A DNA stretch of 64,000 nt from Caenimonas sedimenti (GCF_007833165.1 NZ_VOBQ01000015.1:124001-188000); one strand, 5' to 3'. Positions 27,043 through 36,513 are shown, counted from the first letter of the stretch. Program-made: numbers and translations. The notes: generated from the letters alone by a model not told the origin.

Positions 27043-27708
27043 CTACAGCCGCCTGCGCCGCGGCACCACCTGCAGCTGCACCTGCAACTGGGTCGCCTGG
27101 GCGCCGGCATTCACCGAACGCACCGGCAGGTCCACCAGCTGGTCCGCTTGCCACACGCGTACTTGCGCCGCGCCGTTGGGCACGTCGTTGAAGACGACCC
27201 GGCCGTCCGGCCCCGTGCGGTCGGTCCAGGGCGAGTCGGTGACGAACACGTGGCCGCGCATCGACGCATGCAGGTGGCAGCCGAGGAGGATCGCGCCCTT
27301 CTCGGTCATCGTCACCTCCGCCGACTGGGCCGCCTGGCCGTCTTTCTTGCCCGCCAGCCGCAGCTCGAAGCCGTCGGACGTGCTGGCCGTGAACTGCGCC
27401 ATGCCCGCCGCCGAGCCGCGCACGTGGTGCTCCCAGGGGTCGTTGTTGACGAAGGTGAGGCGCGCGCCGACCGGCACCAGCGTGACGGCCGGCGTGAACC
27501 GCATGCCCGTCTGGGCAATGACCGCCTGCGCCGCCAGCGGTGGCCGTCCGGCCCCCGGGGCGGCCGGCGTGATGACCACCACGGCATCGGCCACGGGGTT
27601 GCCCTCCCGGTCGACGACGCTCACCGTCACGGTGGCAGCCTGGGCGGCCGCCGCGGCCCCCAGGCACAGCACAGCGGCGAAAGCGCGCCAACGGGCCTGC
27701 GTGGCCAT
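27043..27708 (-). CDS. Exported cupredoxin-domain protein
   Basis: The 221-residue protein has a signal peptide ending AAQAAT and a plastocyanin-like copper domain. The likely ligands are a His in NNDPWEHHVRG (94/95) and Cys144, His147 and Met150 in LLGCHLHASM. A further beta-sandwich extension follows. The CHxH..M form is typical of small periplasmic electron-transfer or copper-binding proteins in betaproteobacteria. The start overlaps the stop of the upstream DUF4394 gene by one base (TGATG), so they are co-translated. Confidence 0.82.
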   Translation of the reverse strand: MATQARWRAFAAVLCLGAAAAAQAATVTVSVVDREGNPVADAVVVITPAAPGAGRPPLAAQAVIAQTGMRFTPAVTLVPVGARLTFVNNDPWEHHVRGSAAGMAQFTASTSDGFELRLAGKKDGQAAQSAEVTMTEKGAILLGCHLHASMRGHVFVTDSPWTDRTGPDGRVVFNDVPNGAAQVRVWQADQLVDLPVRSVNAGAQATQLQVQLQVVPRRRRL

Positions 27709-28595
27709 CAGGGTTCCAGCGCGATGGCGCGGACCGCCTCGCCACCACCGACGGTGCCCAGCGAGGTGGCCATGCCGGTGTTCAGGTCGATGGTGACCCA
27801 GCGGCTGGAACCGGTGCCGTTGTCCAGCGCGGCGAAGGCGACATCGCTCACCGCCTGGATGTCGAAAGCGGCCGTGCGGAACGGCATGCGCAGGCTGCCC
27901 ACGGTGAACAGCGACCCGGTGTTGGGCGAGACGGCGGGCGTCGCACCTTCACGGCTGCCCTGCGTGACCAGCGTGCCGGACGCCGCGTCGAGCGCGTAGT
28001 TGGTGGTGATGCGGGGGTTGGCCTTGTTGTAGCTGTAGGCCGCGCCGACCACGGAGGGCGTCTTGCCTGCCCCCGCGTCGCCGGCGGCGTAGGCCAGCTT
28101 GCCGTCGATCTGGACGCCCGCGGTGTCGGCATTGGAATCCACCACCGCGCCTGTGTCCGGGTGCAGCCGCAGGTTCTGGCCGCTGTTGCTGACGACCCGG
28201 ATGCGATCGACCGTGGGGTTGAAATCGAACCCGATCTCGGTACCCTCCAGGCGGACGGCGAAAGGCTCGCCCACCGGCTTGGCCACCGCGGTGTCTTCGT
28301 CCAGCGTGTAGAGCCGGCCGGAGCTGCCGATCGCGTAGAGCATGTCCTTGGCCACGCGGTAGTCGATGCCCAGCACCTGCTCGCCCGGCTGCAGGCCGGT
28401 GATGGCCTTGGAGGACAGGATGCGGCCCGGCTGGCCGGCATTGAACTTGATCAGGCGGTTCGACATCGTGACGGCGACGGCCTTTTCGGCGCGCGCCGGG
28501 GCTTCGGCCGGTGCCGGGGCGGCGGCCATGTTGGCGCAACCGGCCAGCGTGGCCAGGGCCGCGACGGCCAGGAGGGAGGAGGTCAGTTTCTTCAT
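27708..28595 (-). CDS. DUF4394 lipoprotein
   Basis: The start at 28595 gives a 295-residue lipoprotein (lipobox LATLAGC, Cys about 20). Its repeated blade-like motifs, LGIDYRVAKDMLYAIGSSGRLYTL and GFDFNPTVDRIRVVSNSGQNLR, are typical of DUF4394. The fold is probably a beta-propeller. The function is unknown. AAGGAT lies upstream, and the gene forms a two-gene operon with the cupredoxin protein, which suggests an envelope role together. Confidence 0.85.
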   Translation of the reverse strand: MKKLTSSLLAVAALATLAGCANMAAAPAPAEAPARAEKAVAVTMSNRLIKFNAGQPGRILSSKAITGLQPGEQVLGIDYRVAKDMLYAIGSSGRLYTLDEDTAVAKPVGEPFAVRLEGTEIGFDFNPTVDRIRVVSNSGQNLRLHPDTGAVVDSNADTAGVQIDGKLAYAAGDAGAGKTPSVVGAAYSYNKANPRITTNYALDAASGTLVTQGSREGATPAVSPNTGSLFTVGSLRMPFRTAAFDIQAVSDVAFAALDNGTGSSRWVTIDLNTGMATSLGTVGGGEAVRAIALEP

Positions 28596-28676
28596 GGGGG
28601 GCGATCCTTCTGATGGAGTGGCGTTTGGAGTACGCAGCCCATGGCGAATTGGATTCAAGTCCGCGGCATTGAGGAT

Positions 28677-29057
28677 TCACCCGGCAGGCTCGTCGTATTC
28701 GATGAACATCCTGCCGCCGGGCGCCAGCAACCTCTTGAGCGCTTCCCGCGCCCGAGGATCGCGTTCAAACAGCGCGACGCGCGCCGCCAGGATCTTGGTG
28801 AAGCGCCGCGCGCCGAGATCGACGGATTCGAAATCCGCGCAGATGAACTCGGCCCTTCCGGCTTCGACGTGGCGCGCGTTCCTGCGGGTGGCCGCCGCGA
28901 TCATCTTGGCGGACCGGTCCACGGCCACGAGGTGGCCGGACCGCAGTGATTCGCAAATCAAGGAAGCCGCAATCCCGTGCCCGCAGCCGATTTCGAGGAC
29001 CTTGTCATCCGGCTGGATCTTCATGCGCTGGACGATGCGGCCGAGGCGGTCATTCAT
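28677..29057 (-). CDS. Class I SAM-dependent methyltransferase (small)
   Basis: The 126-residue product begins MNDRLGRIVQRM and has motif I KVLEIGCGHGIAASLI and the motif II acidic region VAVDRSAKMIAAA. It ends at about strand 5, shorter than most class I enzymes. Its ATG overlaps the HxlR stop by four bases, so it is translated from the same transcript. The substrate is unknown. Confidence 0.8.
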   Translation of the reverse strand: MNDRLGRIVQRMKIQPDDKVLEIGCGHGIAASLICESLRSGHLVAVDRSAKMIAAATRRNARHVEAGRAEFICADFESVDLGARRFTKILAARVALFERDPRAREALKRLLAPGGRMFIEYDEPAG

Positions 29058-29380
29058 GGTGCGGCACGCTCCTGCGCCGTCTCGCTCCACCAATCCCCCA
29101 ACGCATCGATCAATGGCAGCAGCCGCAGCCCCGCCGGGGTGAGCGTGTACTCGACACGAGAGGGGTAGCCCGCATAGGCCATGCGCGACACGATGCCCGC
29201 CTGCTCCAGCTTGCGCAGCTCCAGGGTGAGCATGCGGTGCGAGATGGTGGGGTTGTCGCGCTGCAGCTCGCTGAAGCGCTTGGTGCCGTCTTGCAGGTAG
29301 TAGAGGAGCAGGGTGGGCCAGCGCCCGCTGAGCAGCACCATGGCCTCTTCGATCGGGCATTCGGAAACGGCGGATTTCAT
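29054..29380 (-). CDS. HxlR-family transcriptional regulator
   Basis: The 108-residue winged-helix protein has the family opening ECPIEEAMVLLSGRWPTLLLYYL, with the conserved N-terminal Cys, and the recognition region PTISHRMLTLELRKLEQAGIV. The start at 29380 leaves the Cys seven residues in, as usual. HxlR proteins respond to aldehydes, quinones or oxidants. It diverges from the GST gene, a common pairing in which the regulator controls the transferase. Confidence 0.9.
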   Translation of the reverse strand: MKSAVSECPIEEAMVLLSGRWPTLLLYYLQDGTKRFSELQRDNPTISHRMLTLELRKLEQAGIVSRMAYAGYPSRVEYTLTPAGLRLLPLIDALGDWWSETAQERAAP

Positions 29381-29498
29381 GCGCGCGGAACCTCGGCAAT
29401 AAAAGCTCGGTGACAAAAAAGTGCGTCATTGACCCTGCGGAATGCGCCTTGCACATTGGCGGATCGCAAATCACTTTAATGCAATGCAGGAACACGCA

Positions 29499-30212
29499 AT
29501 GACAGCAGCAACACCGATTCTTCTCTACGGTTTCCCCGCCGGCAGCTCCATGGGCCTGGTGGCCGCGCTCGAATGGCTGGGGCAGCCCTACCGCCTTTGC
29601 CGCGTCGACATGCTGGGCGAGATGCGCGACGCCACTTATGCACGCGTGAACGCCCGGCATGAGACACCGGTGCTCATCACCGGCGATGGGCGCCCGCTCA
29701 CCGAGACGCTGGCCATCGCCGCCTGGCTGGAGGCACGAGACGAGGCGCGCCGCATCAGCTTCGCCCCGCGCACGCCGCAGGCCGACCGCATGCACCAGCT
29801 GATGGCCTTCATCAACACCGGCTTCACGGGCGCCTTCAGTCCGCTGTGGACGGCCATGGAGATGGACCCGCCGGACCCGGCCTTCCAGGCCGCGCTGCGC
29901 CGGCATGGCCGCGAAGCCGTGATCGAACGCCACGACAAGCTGGAGGCGATGGTCGGTGACGGCCCGTATCTGGTCGGCGATCGGCCTACGCTGGCGGACG
30001 GCGCGTTCATCGGCGTGGCGCGTTGGCTGGACCTCCACGAAGTGGCCGACAAGGCGCGCTGGCCGCGGCTGGCCGCGCTGCGTGCCCGGCTGGAGGCTGA
30101 CGAGGCGGTGCGCTTTGCGCTGGCCATGGAGGACGGCGAGCAGCCGGCGGGCAGTGGTGCGCTGGTGGGGCAGGTGCCGCTGCGGGAGGTGATTGCGGCG
30201 CAGGCTGGTTGA
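29499..30212 (+). CDS. Glutathione S-transferase family protein
   Basis: The 237-residue protein has an N-terminal thioredoxin-fold domain (ILLYGFPAGSSMGLVAALEWLGQPY; ETPVLITGDGRPLTETLAIAAWL with the cis-Pro) and an all-helical C-terminal domain (GDGPYLVGDRPTLADGAFI). AGGA lies eight bases upstream of 29499. It diverges from the HxlR gene and is its probable target. Substrate undetermined. Confidence 0.9.
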   Translation: MTAATPILLYGFPAGSSMGLVAALEWLGQPYRLCRVDMLGEMRDATYARVNARHETPVLITGDGRPLTETLAIAAWLEARDEARRISFAPRTPQADRMHQLMAFINTGFTGAFSPLWTAMEMDPPDPAFQAALRRHGREAVIERHDKLEAMVGDGPYLVGDRPTLADGAFIGVARWLDLHEVADKARWPRLAALRARLEADEAVRFALAMEDGEQPAGSGALVGQVPLREVIAAQAG

Positions 30213-30217
30213 CGCTT

Positions 30218-30350
30218 CGCTACCTCAGCAGTTCGATACCGTTGTTGCAGGCTGGGGGCTTGCGTGTGACTGCGACTGCGCCGAAGGTGGAGGCATCCAG
30301 ACCAAGAGGAGCAGGATGCCACCGCATCGCCAGGATGATCGCGAGCATGG
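30218..30350. repeat. Dispersed ~130-bp repeat, copy A
   Basis: This stretch aligns along its length with 46927-47058, including an identical GATGCCACCGCATCGCCAG. It starts five bases after the GST stop. Both copies sit at the 3' end of a gene and carry GAGGAGC just ahead of an ATG, giving a short frame beginning MPPHRQ. No inverted termini or transposase was seen; the nature of the element is unknown. Confidence 0.6.
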
Positions 30351-30543
30351 GCCGGAATCGACGGGCAGCTTCGTGCACCGGTTGCTGCGTCGCGTTCGCG
30401 CCAAGGGTCCGCCGCCAGAGGAGCCGCAACCCGCCAAGCGAGAAGTCCTGCCGCCTTCTGGCCAGCGCAGTGGCACCGGCGCGGCCAGTGCCGAGCCTTT
30501 TCTCAAGGAGGAGCGGGATTCGCGGCCGACGCCGCTGGAGTGA
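30316..30543 (+). CDS. Possible small protein, Pro/Arg-rich
   Basis: A 75-residue frame starts at an ATG preceded by AAGAGGAGC and uses codons like its neighbours. The sequence is Pro, Arg and Glu-rich with no recognised domain. Its first codons lie inside a dispersed repeat whose other copy opens a different short frame, which weakens the case for a real gene. Confidence 0.35.
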   Translation: MPPHRQDDREHGPESTGSFVHRLLRRVRAKGPPPEEPQPAKREVLPPSGQRSGTGAASAEPFLKEERDSRPTPLE

Positions 30544-30550
30544 GGGCCGT

Positions 30551-31282
30551 CTACAGCACCACCGCTTCCGTCAATCCCGTGTAGTCACCCAGGATCTTGC
30601 GGTGCGTGTTGGGCGGGCCGGGATAGATGGAGTACTTGAATCCGATCTCCCGCGCATCCACGATGCGAAACGGCGCCTTGCCCAGGTGCGGAGCGATCGC
30701 CAGCGTGTAGCAGATCGGTCCGGTGGTGCGATAGACACCCATGGCGCCGACGCCGTGGAAACCGGCGTCATAGCTGCGGATGTTGAACAGCGCGCGATTG
30801 ACCACGTGCGCAAGGAAAGGGTGCCCCGGCGCGGCGACGATATGCCACTGCTGGAATTCGCCGCCGGGGATGGTCGTGAGCTCCGGGTGCAACCCGTAGC
30901 TTTGGAACTCATCCCCCAGCTTGTTGTGCCACTGCGCCAACAGGAAGTGGTCGGTCGCCTGCAGCACTTCGTCCAGCGGCTTCATGGCGGTGGACTTGAT
31001 GTCGAGATACACGCCCCCGCACTGGTGCACCAGCAGGTACTTGAACAGATCCGCCCTGGCGACGCCATACGCCGGGTTGATCTTTCGGAACGCTCCGACC
31101 ACATCCGCGCTGTAGTGGGTGCTGATGAAATCGTCCATCTCCAGGTTTTCGTAGAGCCGATGCTCCCAGCTGGGGTTGAGCGTGCGCATGCGCTCGATGT
31201 TGGCCACCAATTCGCCGGGCAGCGCGCGCTTGTCCTTGCACGTCTGGTGGATGATGCGGGGAATGGGCATGGGGGCTTCCAT
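30551..31282 (-). CDS. GT32-like glycosyltransferase
   Basis: The 243-residue product has the family-32 opening IPRIIHQTCKD, then YGVARADLFKYLLVHQCGGVYLDIKS, where the usual DxD nucleotide-sugar motif reads Asp-Ile-Lys, a known variant. AGGGAA upstream supports the start at 31282 over the internal ATG at 31270. Such enzymes transfer hexoses to lipids or polysaccharides; the acceptor is unknown and no polysaccharide locus is adjacent. Confidence 0.85.
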   Translation of the reverse strand: MEAPMPIPRIIHQTCKDKRALPGELVANIERMRTLNPSWEHRLYENLEMDDFISTHYSADVVGAFRKINPAYGVARADLFKYLLVHQCGGVYLDIKSTAMKPLDEVLQATDHFLLAQWHNKLGDEFQSYGLHPELTTIPGGEFQQWHIVAAPGHPFLAHVVNRALFNIRSYDAGFHGVGAMGVYRTTGPICYTLAIAPHLGKAPFRIVDAREIGFKYSIYPGPPNTHRKILGDYTGLTEAVVL

Positions 31283-31387
31283 GGTGATCGTTCCCTGATT
31301 GTTGCGTAAGCCCGCCGGCGCGAAAGCGCTTGGACGGCGAGCGGACGGCTTCAGGCAAGCCATAGCTTGACCCCGGCAGAATCCAGC

Positions 31388-32416
31388 ATGCCCGCCAAGA
31401 CCCCCCGCACCGACCCCGGCCTCGTCCCCACCCACACCACCGCCGCCGCATCCTCCATCGCCCGCTGGATCACCCAGCACCACGGGATGGACGTGCAGCA
31501 ATGCCACCTGATCCGCCGCGGCCTCAACGACAACTACGCGCTGCGGCTGGCCGACGGCACCCGCCACGTGGCGCGGCTCTACGCGATCCGCCCGCGTGGG
31601 CCATTCAATATCGACTATGAGACTGCGCTGCTGGCGCACCTGCAGGCCAAGGGCTGCGGCGTGGCGGCGTCGGTGCCAACTGCGGACGGCCGGGCGTCCG
31701 TGGAACTGCAGTTCCCGGAAGGCCGGCGGGCGCTGGTGCTTTTCCAGCATGCCGAAGGCGCCGTCCCCGAGGCGGCGGAGGACTTCGAGCTGACCGGCCG
31801 CGCGCTGGCGGAGATCCACACCGCCGCACGCGACTACGCGGGCCCGCCCAGCCGCTACACGCTGGACGGCCATCACCTCGCCGGCCGCACTCGCGACTGG
31901 ATGACGGAGCACCCCAGCTTCGTGGCCGACACCGAAGTGGCCGCAGCCTACCGCGAGGTGATCGATGGACTGCTTCGGCAACTGGCCGAGGTGGAGCACC
32001 GCCTCACCCGCGTGGCCTGCCACGGCGACACGCACGGGTACAACAACCATGTTCACGGCGAACAAAGCGCCAGGAAATCGGTGTTCTTCGACTTCGACGA
32101 CGCCGGCCCGGGCTTCCTCGCCTACGACTTGTGCGTGCTGCTATGGAGCGGCATGGTGCGCAAGGGCCTCAAGGCGCCGGACGACCAGCTGCGCGAGCGC
32201 TGGCCGCTGTACCTGCGCGGCTACCGCGCGGGTGCCGAGGTGGGCGAGCACGACCTGGCGGCGCTGCCGCTCTTCGTGCAGCTGCGCCACTTGTGGAACA
32301 CGGGCGAGGCGCTCGGGCGCGTGCACCATTGGGGAACGAGTTCGGCGCCGGTGGAGTGGTTGAAGAAGCAGGGGGAGGTGTTTGCGGCTTGGGGGAAGGT
32401 GGAGCTGCCGGCGTGA
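31388..32416 (+). CDS. Phosphotransferase family protein (APH/choline-kinase-like)
   Basis: The 342-residue protein has the bilobal APH-like fold. The Brenner-type catalytic motif is ACHGDTHGYNNHV and the metal motif is FFDFDDAGPGFLAYDL. The N-lobe has HLIRRGLNDNYALRLADG. Similar proteins phosphorylate homoserine, choline or aminoglycosides; the sequence alone does not pick one. It stands alone upstream of hipBA. Confidence 0.85.
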   Translation: MPAKTPRTDPGLVPTHTTAAASSIARWITQHHGMDVQQCHLIRRGLNDNYALRLADGTRHVARLYAIRPRGPFNIDYETALLAHLQAKGCGVAASVPTADGRASVELQFPEGRRALVLFQHAEGAVPEAAEDFELTGRALAEIHTAARDYAGPPSRYTLDGHHLAGRTRDWMTEHPSFVADTEVAAAYREVIDGLLRQLAEVEHRLTRVACHGDTHGYNNHVHGEQSARKSVFFDFDDAGPGFLAYDLCVLLWSGMVRKGLKAPDDQLRERWPLYLRGYRAGAEVGEHDLAALPLFVQLRHLWNTGEALGRVHHWGTSSAPVEWLKKQGEVFAAWGKVELPA

Positions 32417-32473
32417 CCGTAGAAGAAAAGCTATTCTGGCGAAAAACTTTGAAAATCGCTAAGATAATGGCAC

Positions 32474-32935
32474 ATGGCAAACCGCACATCCTCCTTGCTC
32501 CCCGCGACGGAGCGGCGCCTGCGCGAGCTCGGTGAACGGCTGCGGCTTGCCCGCTTGCGCCGCAAGCTCACCGCCGCGCACCTGGCCGAAAGGGCGGGCA
32601 TGGCACCGATGACGCTGCGCGGCATCGAGCGGGGCACACCTGGCGCGACGCTCGGCGCCTACGCAGCTGTGATGCAGGTGCTGGGGCTGGATGCGGACAT
32701 CGACCTGCTGGGTGCGCAAGATCCGTTGGGGCGCGAGCTGCAAGACAGCCGCCTGGGCCAGCGAGCGACGCCGGCCGCCGCCGCACGCGTGAAGCACCCC
32801 GCCGCGGAGCTCCACCACCCACCGGGAGCGCGCGCCGCGCCGGCTCGCCGGCGGTCCGCCCCGCCCGAAGGGCACGCGTCGGAAGACCTGGCCAGGCTCG
32901 TCGCGCCCAAGCCCGTCCGCGGCAAGGGCCGTTGA
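32474..32935 (+). CDS. hipB: HipB-like antitoxin, HTH XRE family
   Basis: The 153-residue protein has an N-terminal helix-turn-helix (LGERLRLARLRRKLTAAHLAERAGMAPMTLRGIERG) and a disordered Ala/Pro/Arg-rich C-terminal half, longer than usual for HipB. An A/T-rich stretch precedes it, with GATAAT at 32463-32468 ending five bases before the ATG, so the message may be nearly leaderless. The stop overlaps the hipA ATG (TGATG). It should bind HipA and repress the operon. Confidence 0.82.
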   Translation: MANRTSSLLPATERRLRELGERLRLARLRRKLTAAHLAERAGMAPMTLRGIERGTPGATLGAYAAVMQVLGLDADIDLLGAQDPLGRELQDSRLGQRATPAAAARVKHPAAELHHPPGARAAPARRRSAPPEGHASEDLARLVAPKPVRGKGR

Positions 32936-34206
32936 TGGCGCAAAGGGTGCTGGTGTTCGCCGACTGGCAGGGCCTGGGCAGCCCCCGCCTGTTGGGAACA
33001 CTGCACGCCCGCGCCGGCAGCGGCCGCGAGGTCTTCGAGTTCGCGTTCGCGGCGGCTGCACTGGCGGACCGTGCCTTGACAGGTGTCCGGCTTGACCCGC
33101 ACCTGGCCGCCTTCGCCGGCCCGCAGCATGCGCACCGCGAAGCCGCGAACTTCGGCGCCTTCTCCGACGCCAGCCCCGACCGCTGGGGCCGCCTGCTCAT
33201 GCGCCGCCGGCTCGAGAGACTGCAGCGCACCGGAGCCGTTGCACGCGACTATCGCCTGCGCGAATCCGACTACCTGCTGGGCGTGCACGACGCCTTCCGC
33301 GCGGGCGCACTGCGCTTCAAGTTGGAGGAGACAGACCCCTTCCTGGACAACCAGCACGATGTGGCCGCGCCGCCTTTCGTTCGCCTGCGCGAACTCGAAG
33401 CCGCCGCACAGGCGCTGGAAGACGAGCGCGGCGTGCCCGACGCCAGCCGCATCGATGCCTGGCTGCGCATGCTCGTCGCGCCCGGCGGCTCACTGGGCGG
33501 CGCGCGGCCCAAGGCAAGCGTGGCTGACGAGAACGGCCACCTGTGGATCGCGAAATTCCCCAGCGTGCAGGACGCGCACGACGTGGGCGCCTGGGAACTC
33601 GTCGTGCACGCGTTGGCGCAGGCGGCTGGCATTGCCGTGGCGCCGGCATGGGCGCGCAAGTTCGGCGGTGGTGGCCACACGTTCGCCGTGAAGCGCTTCG
33701 ACCGCACAGCGGGCGGCGAAAGGCTGCATTTCGCCTCCGCCATGACGCTCACCGGCCGGCGCGACGGCGAAGGCGCGGCCACCGGCGCCAGCTACCTGGA
33801 ACTGGCCCGCGTGCTGATGGAGCACGGCGCGCAGCCAGCGGCCGACCTGCGGCAGCTGTGGTCCCGCATCGTCTTCAACCTGCTTGTTTCCAATACCGAC
33901 GACCACCTGCGCAACCATGGCTTCCTGCTCATTCCGGGCAAGGGCTGGCGGCTGGCGGAGGCGTACGACATGAACCCGGTGCCCGACGCCGGCGGCCTGA
34001 GCCTGAACATCAGCGAGACGGACAATGCGCGCGATCTTGAGTTGGCGCGAAGCGTGGCCGGCGTCTTCCGCGTGAAGCCGGGGGAAGCCGAGGCCATCAT
34101 CGCGCGGCTCAGGGCGGTGGTGGTGCAGTGGGCGGTGCTGGCGAAGCGGTTGGGGATTGCAGCCAGGGAGCAGGACCGGATGGCGGGCGCGTTTACGTTG
34201 GCTTGA
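32935..34206 (+). CDS. hipA: HipA-family Ser/Thr kinase toxin
   Basis: The 423-residue protein shows the HipA arrangement. The N-terminal domain carries GAFSDASPDRWGRLLMRRR. SLGGARPKASV supplies the Gly-rich/Ser segment, and the catalytic core is IVFNLLVSNTDDHLRNHGFLL with Asp and His-Asn, then AEAYDMNPVP. HipA phosphorylates glutamyl-tRNA synthetase in Escherichia coli and causes persistence; the target here is untested. Catalytic residues appear intact, so the toxin is probably functional. It is co-translated with hipB. Confidence 0.88.
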   Translation: MAQRVLVFADWQGLGSPRLLGTLHARAGSGREVFEFAFAAAALADRALTGVRLDPHLAAFAGPQHAHREAANFGAFSDASPDRWGRLLMRRRLERLQRTGAVARDYRLRESDYLLGVHDAFRAGALRFKLEETDPFLDNQHDVAAPPFVRLRELEAAAQALEDERGVPDASRIDAWLRMLVAPGGSLGGARPKASVADENGHLWIAKFPSVQDAHDVGAWELVVHALAQAAGIAVAPAWARKFGGGGHTFAVKRFDRTAGGERLHFASAMTLTGRRDGEGAATGASYLELARVLMEHGAQPAADLRQLWSRIVFNLLVSNTDDHLRNHGFLLIPGKGWRLAEAYDMNPVPDAGGLSLNISETDNARDLELARSVAGVFRVKPGEAEAIIARLRAVVVQWAVLAKRLGIAAREQDRMAGAFTLA

Positions 34207-34227
34207 TCCCGCAGAGGCATCGCCTGT

Positions 34228-36513
34228 TCAACTGCCTCCACAGAAGCCCACAGATCTGGCCACTTCGGTGCGCGCGGCCGGCTTGGGCATCTCAAAGCTT
34301 CCCGACCACGAACTCTCGCAAAGCTGGAACCGAAGTTGCCGCCGCGCCTGAGGCGTGTCGCTCACCTTGATGGCCGCTTCGGCCTTTGCCTTCATCGCTT
34401 CGTCGTTGAGCGCCTGGGCCACGATCAGGCGATCGATCTCGTGCAGGAGGAAGGGCCCATCCGGCCGCCCGGCCCACGCGCCTTCGCGGCGGCTCGTCTC
34501 GTAGGTGGACCAAGCGCCCCGCAAGGCTGCCTGGTCGCGTTGCACCAGGTGCGCCCAGGACAGCGCTTCGTGCAGCCTCTGATTGGCGTGTTGCCAGCTG
34601 ATGGAAACTTTCGCAGGCAAGCGCGCGGTTGCATGCTGCAGCAGCTGGACGGCCTCCCCCGGCCGATGCAGGCTGATCAGGTACCAGGCCAGGTTGATCT
34701 CCGCCTCCGTACGTTGCACACGCGTGCGGAGCGCGTCGCCGCTGCGGTCGGCCGGCGATGGGATCACATGCGCATCGACGATGCGACGCAAAACCGCCTC
34801 GGCTTGGGCCGCCTGGCCGTTGCGGTCATAGGCGCGCGCGAGCGCGGACTGCGCGGACTGCATTCCCTGCGCATCGGACTCGGCGCTCTTGCGGTGCGCC
34901 ACGGCTTGTTCCAGTTGCGCGACTTCGTCCCCTGCCGTGGCGGCGCCCAGCGCCAGGTTTTCCTTGACGCGGGCCAGCAGAAGCAACGCACGGCGATCCG
35001 TGGTGCCTTCCTGTTCCTGCACCACTTGCCGCAGGCGTGTTTGCGCGGACTCGCCGTCTTCGATGGCGGACAGCTGGAACAGGGCTTCCGCGCGTTCCAC
35101 GTCTCCCGAGGGCCGCTTCTCGGCCTCTGTCCAGGCCGCTTGCAGGTAGCGCCGCCGGCGCTCCTCTTCGTACTCGTCGTGAGCCTGTTCCGCGGCGCGC
35201 AGCAGCACGTGCAGGCGCTGCGCAGGCGCCACGGAGGCGACGTTCTCAGCCTCCGGGTACCAGTCCCGCCGCGCGGGGGGCGCTTCCCGCGAAGGGCCAC
35301 GGTCGATATCGTCCGCCACATAGGACTGGCGCATCCCGAACAACAGGGCCGCCGTCTGCCAGCCCCCCGAGACTTGCAGTGCCAGCACGAGCGGGCCGAA
35401 CAGGCACAGCAGATACACCGCCATCCCGCAGACCGATTCGAAGAAGCGTGCCTGGCGCCCCTGGAGTTCGGGCATCAATGACGTCGCGATCGACTGGCGG
35501 GCCAATGCGTCCCAGCGCGCGAAAGCGGGCCGCTGCAACGCGCCGAAAATGCGTTCCATGGCCGCGCGTTCCGTGATGGTCTCGCCCGCCTTGCGCTCGA
35601 TGGAGCGGTCGACCCGCATGACCCGCCACTGGTGCGGCAGCGAAAGTCCCACCAGCGCGCCCACCACGAGCAGCACGACATCGTCCAGGCGGGCGCCCGC
35701 ACCCAGCAGCACCAGCACACCCAGCACGGCGAAGCCGAAGCGCGCCGCCGGCAGTCGTGCGAAGAGAAGGGTCTCGACGATGCGTCCACCGTCCAATGGG
35801 GACACAGGCAGCAGGTTCAGGTAGTTGATGATCAGGCAGGCGATGAGGAACTCGATGAACCACGGGGAGGGCACGAACGTGCCGGTGACCATGCCCGCCA
35901 GTCCGGCACTGGCCAGCAGGATGCCCGGCACTGGCCCGGCCAGGTAGACGAGCAATTTTTCCCAGGGGCCCGCGGTGGGCTTCTCTCCACTGGCCAGCCC
36001 GCCCAGGCCAGGCACGAAGAACACCGACAGGTTGCCGAACCTCAGGAACTTCATCGCCAGGAAGTGGCCGCCTTCGTGCAGTGCAATCACGGCCAGCAGG
36101 ATGGGCAGGAAAGTCCAACTGATCCAGAGGCTTCCGATGCCCAGGAACAGCAAGGCGCTGAGCGCGAACATCTGCCACTTGCGGCGGGTGGACCAGCGCA
36201 GTGACCGTTGCAGCGCGAGCTGCTTCTCGTACTTGTCGACTTCGGCCTGCAGGCGCTCCTCCAGATTGCCTGGTGCCACGGGATCGACCGGCGCCGGCGC
36301 CAGCGCTGCGCGCACACGATTGACTCGACGTTGGCCGAGGTTCCAGCGGACCACATAGCGCAGGGCTGCGCCCCAGCGCAAGAACCAGTGCGGGCCTTCG
36401 CGCCGCACGAGGCCCAGGCGCTCCGCGTGGGCCACTTGCGAGTCGGTGGCCAGCTTGTCGGCCGCGTAGAAGGCCGGGCCATCCCTGACGATCGCTTCGC
36501 CCGCTGCTTCCAC
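34228..36513 (-). CDS. M50-type membrane metallopeptidase with TPR-like C-terminus (3' part of a frameshifted gene)
   Basis: The 761-residue frame holds a site-2-protease core. HEGGHFLAMKFL is the HExxH zinc motif and SPLDGGRIVETLL supplies the second Asp motif, within about six membrane helices. About 300 residues of soluble helical repeats follow (for example AEINLAWYLISLHRPGEAVQLLQHA). The first residues here, GEAIVRDGPAFYAADKL, continue directly from the frame upstream, so the true start is at 37013 and a one-base deletion near 36500 breaks the gene. Downstream of the SMI1-like gene, with a 9-base gap. Confidence 0.8.
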   Translation of the reverse strand: MEAAGEAIVRDGPAFYAADKLATDSQVAHAERLGLVRREGPHWFLRWGAALRYVVRWNLGQRRVNRVRAALAPAPVDPVAPGNLEERLQAEVDKYEKQLALQRSLRWSTRRKWQMFALSALLFLGIGSLWISWTFLPILLAVIALHEGGHFLAMKFLRFGNLSVFFVPGLGGLASGEKPTAGPWEKLLVYLAGPVPGILLASAGLAGMVTGTFVPSPWFIEFLIACLIINYLNLLPVSPLDGGRIVETLLFARLPAARFGFAVLGVLVLLGAGARLDDVVLLVVGALVGLSLPHQWRVMRVDRSIERKAGETITERAAMERIFGALQRPAFARWDALARQSIATSLMPELQGRQARFFESVCGMAVYLLCLFGPLVLALQVSGGWQTAALLFGMRQSYVADDIDRGPSREAPPARRDWYPEAENVASVAPAQRLHVLLRAAEQAHDEYEEERRRRYLQAAWTEAEKRPSGDVERAEALFQLSAIEDGESAQTRLRQVVQEQEGTTDRRALLLLARVKENLALGAATAGDEVAQLEQAVAHRKSAESDAQGMQSAQSALARAYDRNGQAAQAEAVLRRIVDAHVIPSPADRSGDALRTRVQRTEAEINLAWYLISLHRPGEAVQLLQHATARLPAKVSISWQHANQRLHEALSWAHLVQRDQAALRGAWSTYETSRREGAWAGRPDGPFLLHEIDRLIVAQALNDEAMKAKAEAAIKVSDTPQARRQLRFQLCESSWSGSFEMPKPAARTEVARSVGFCGGS

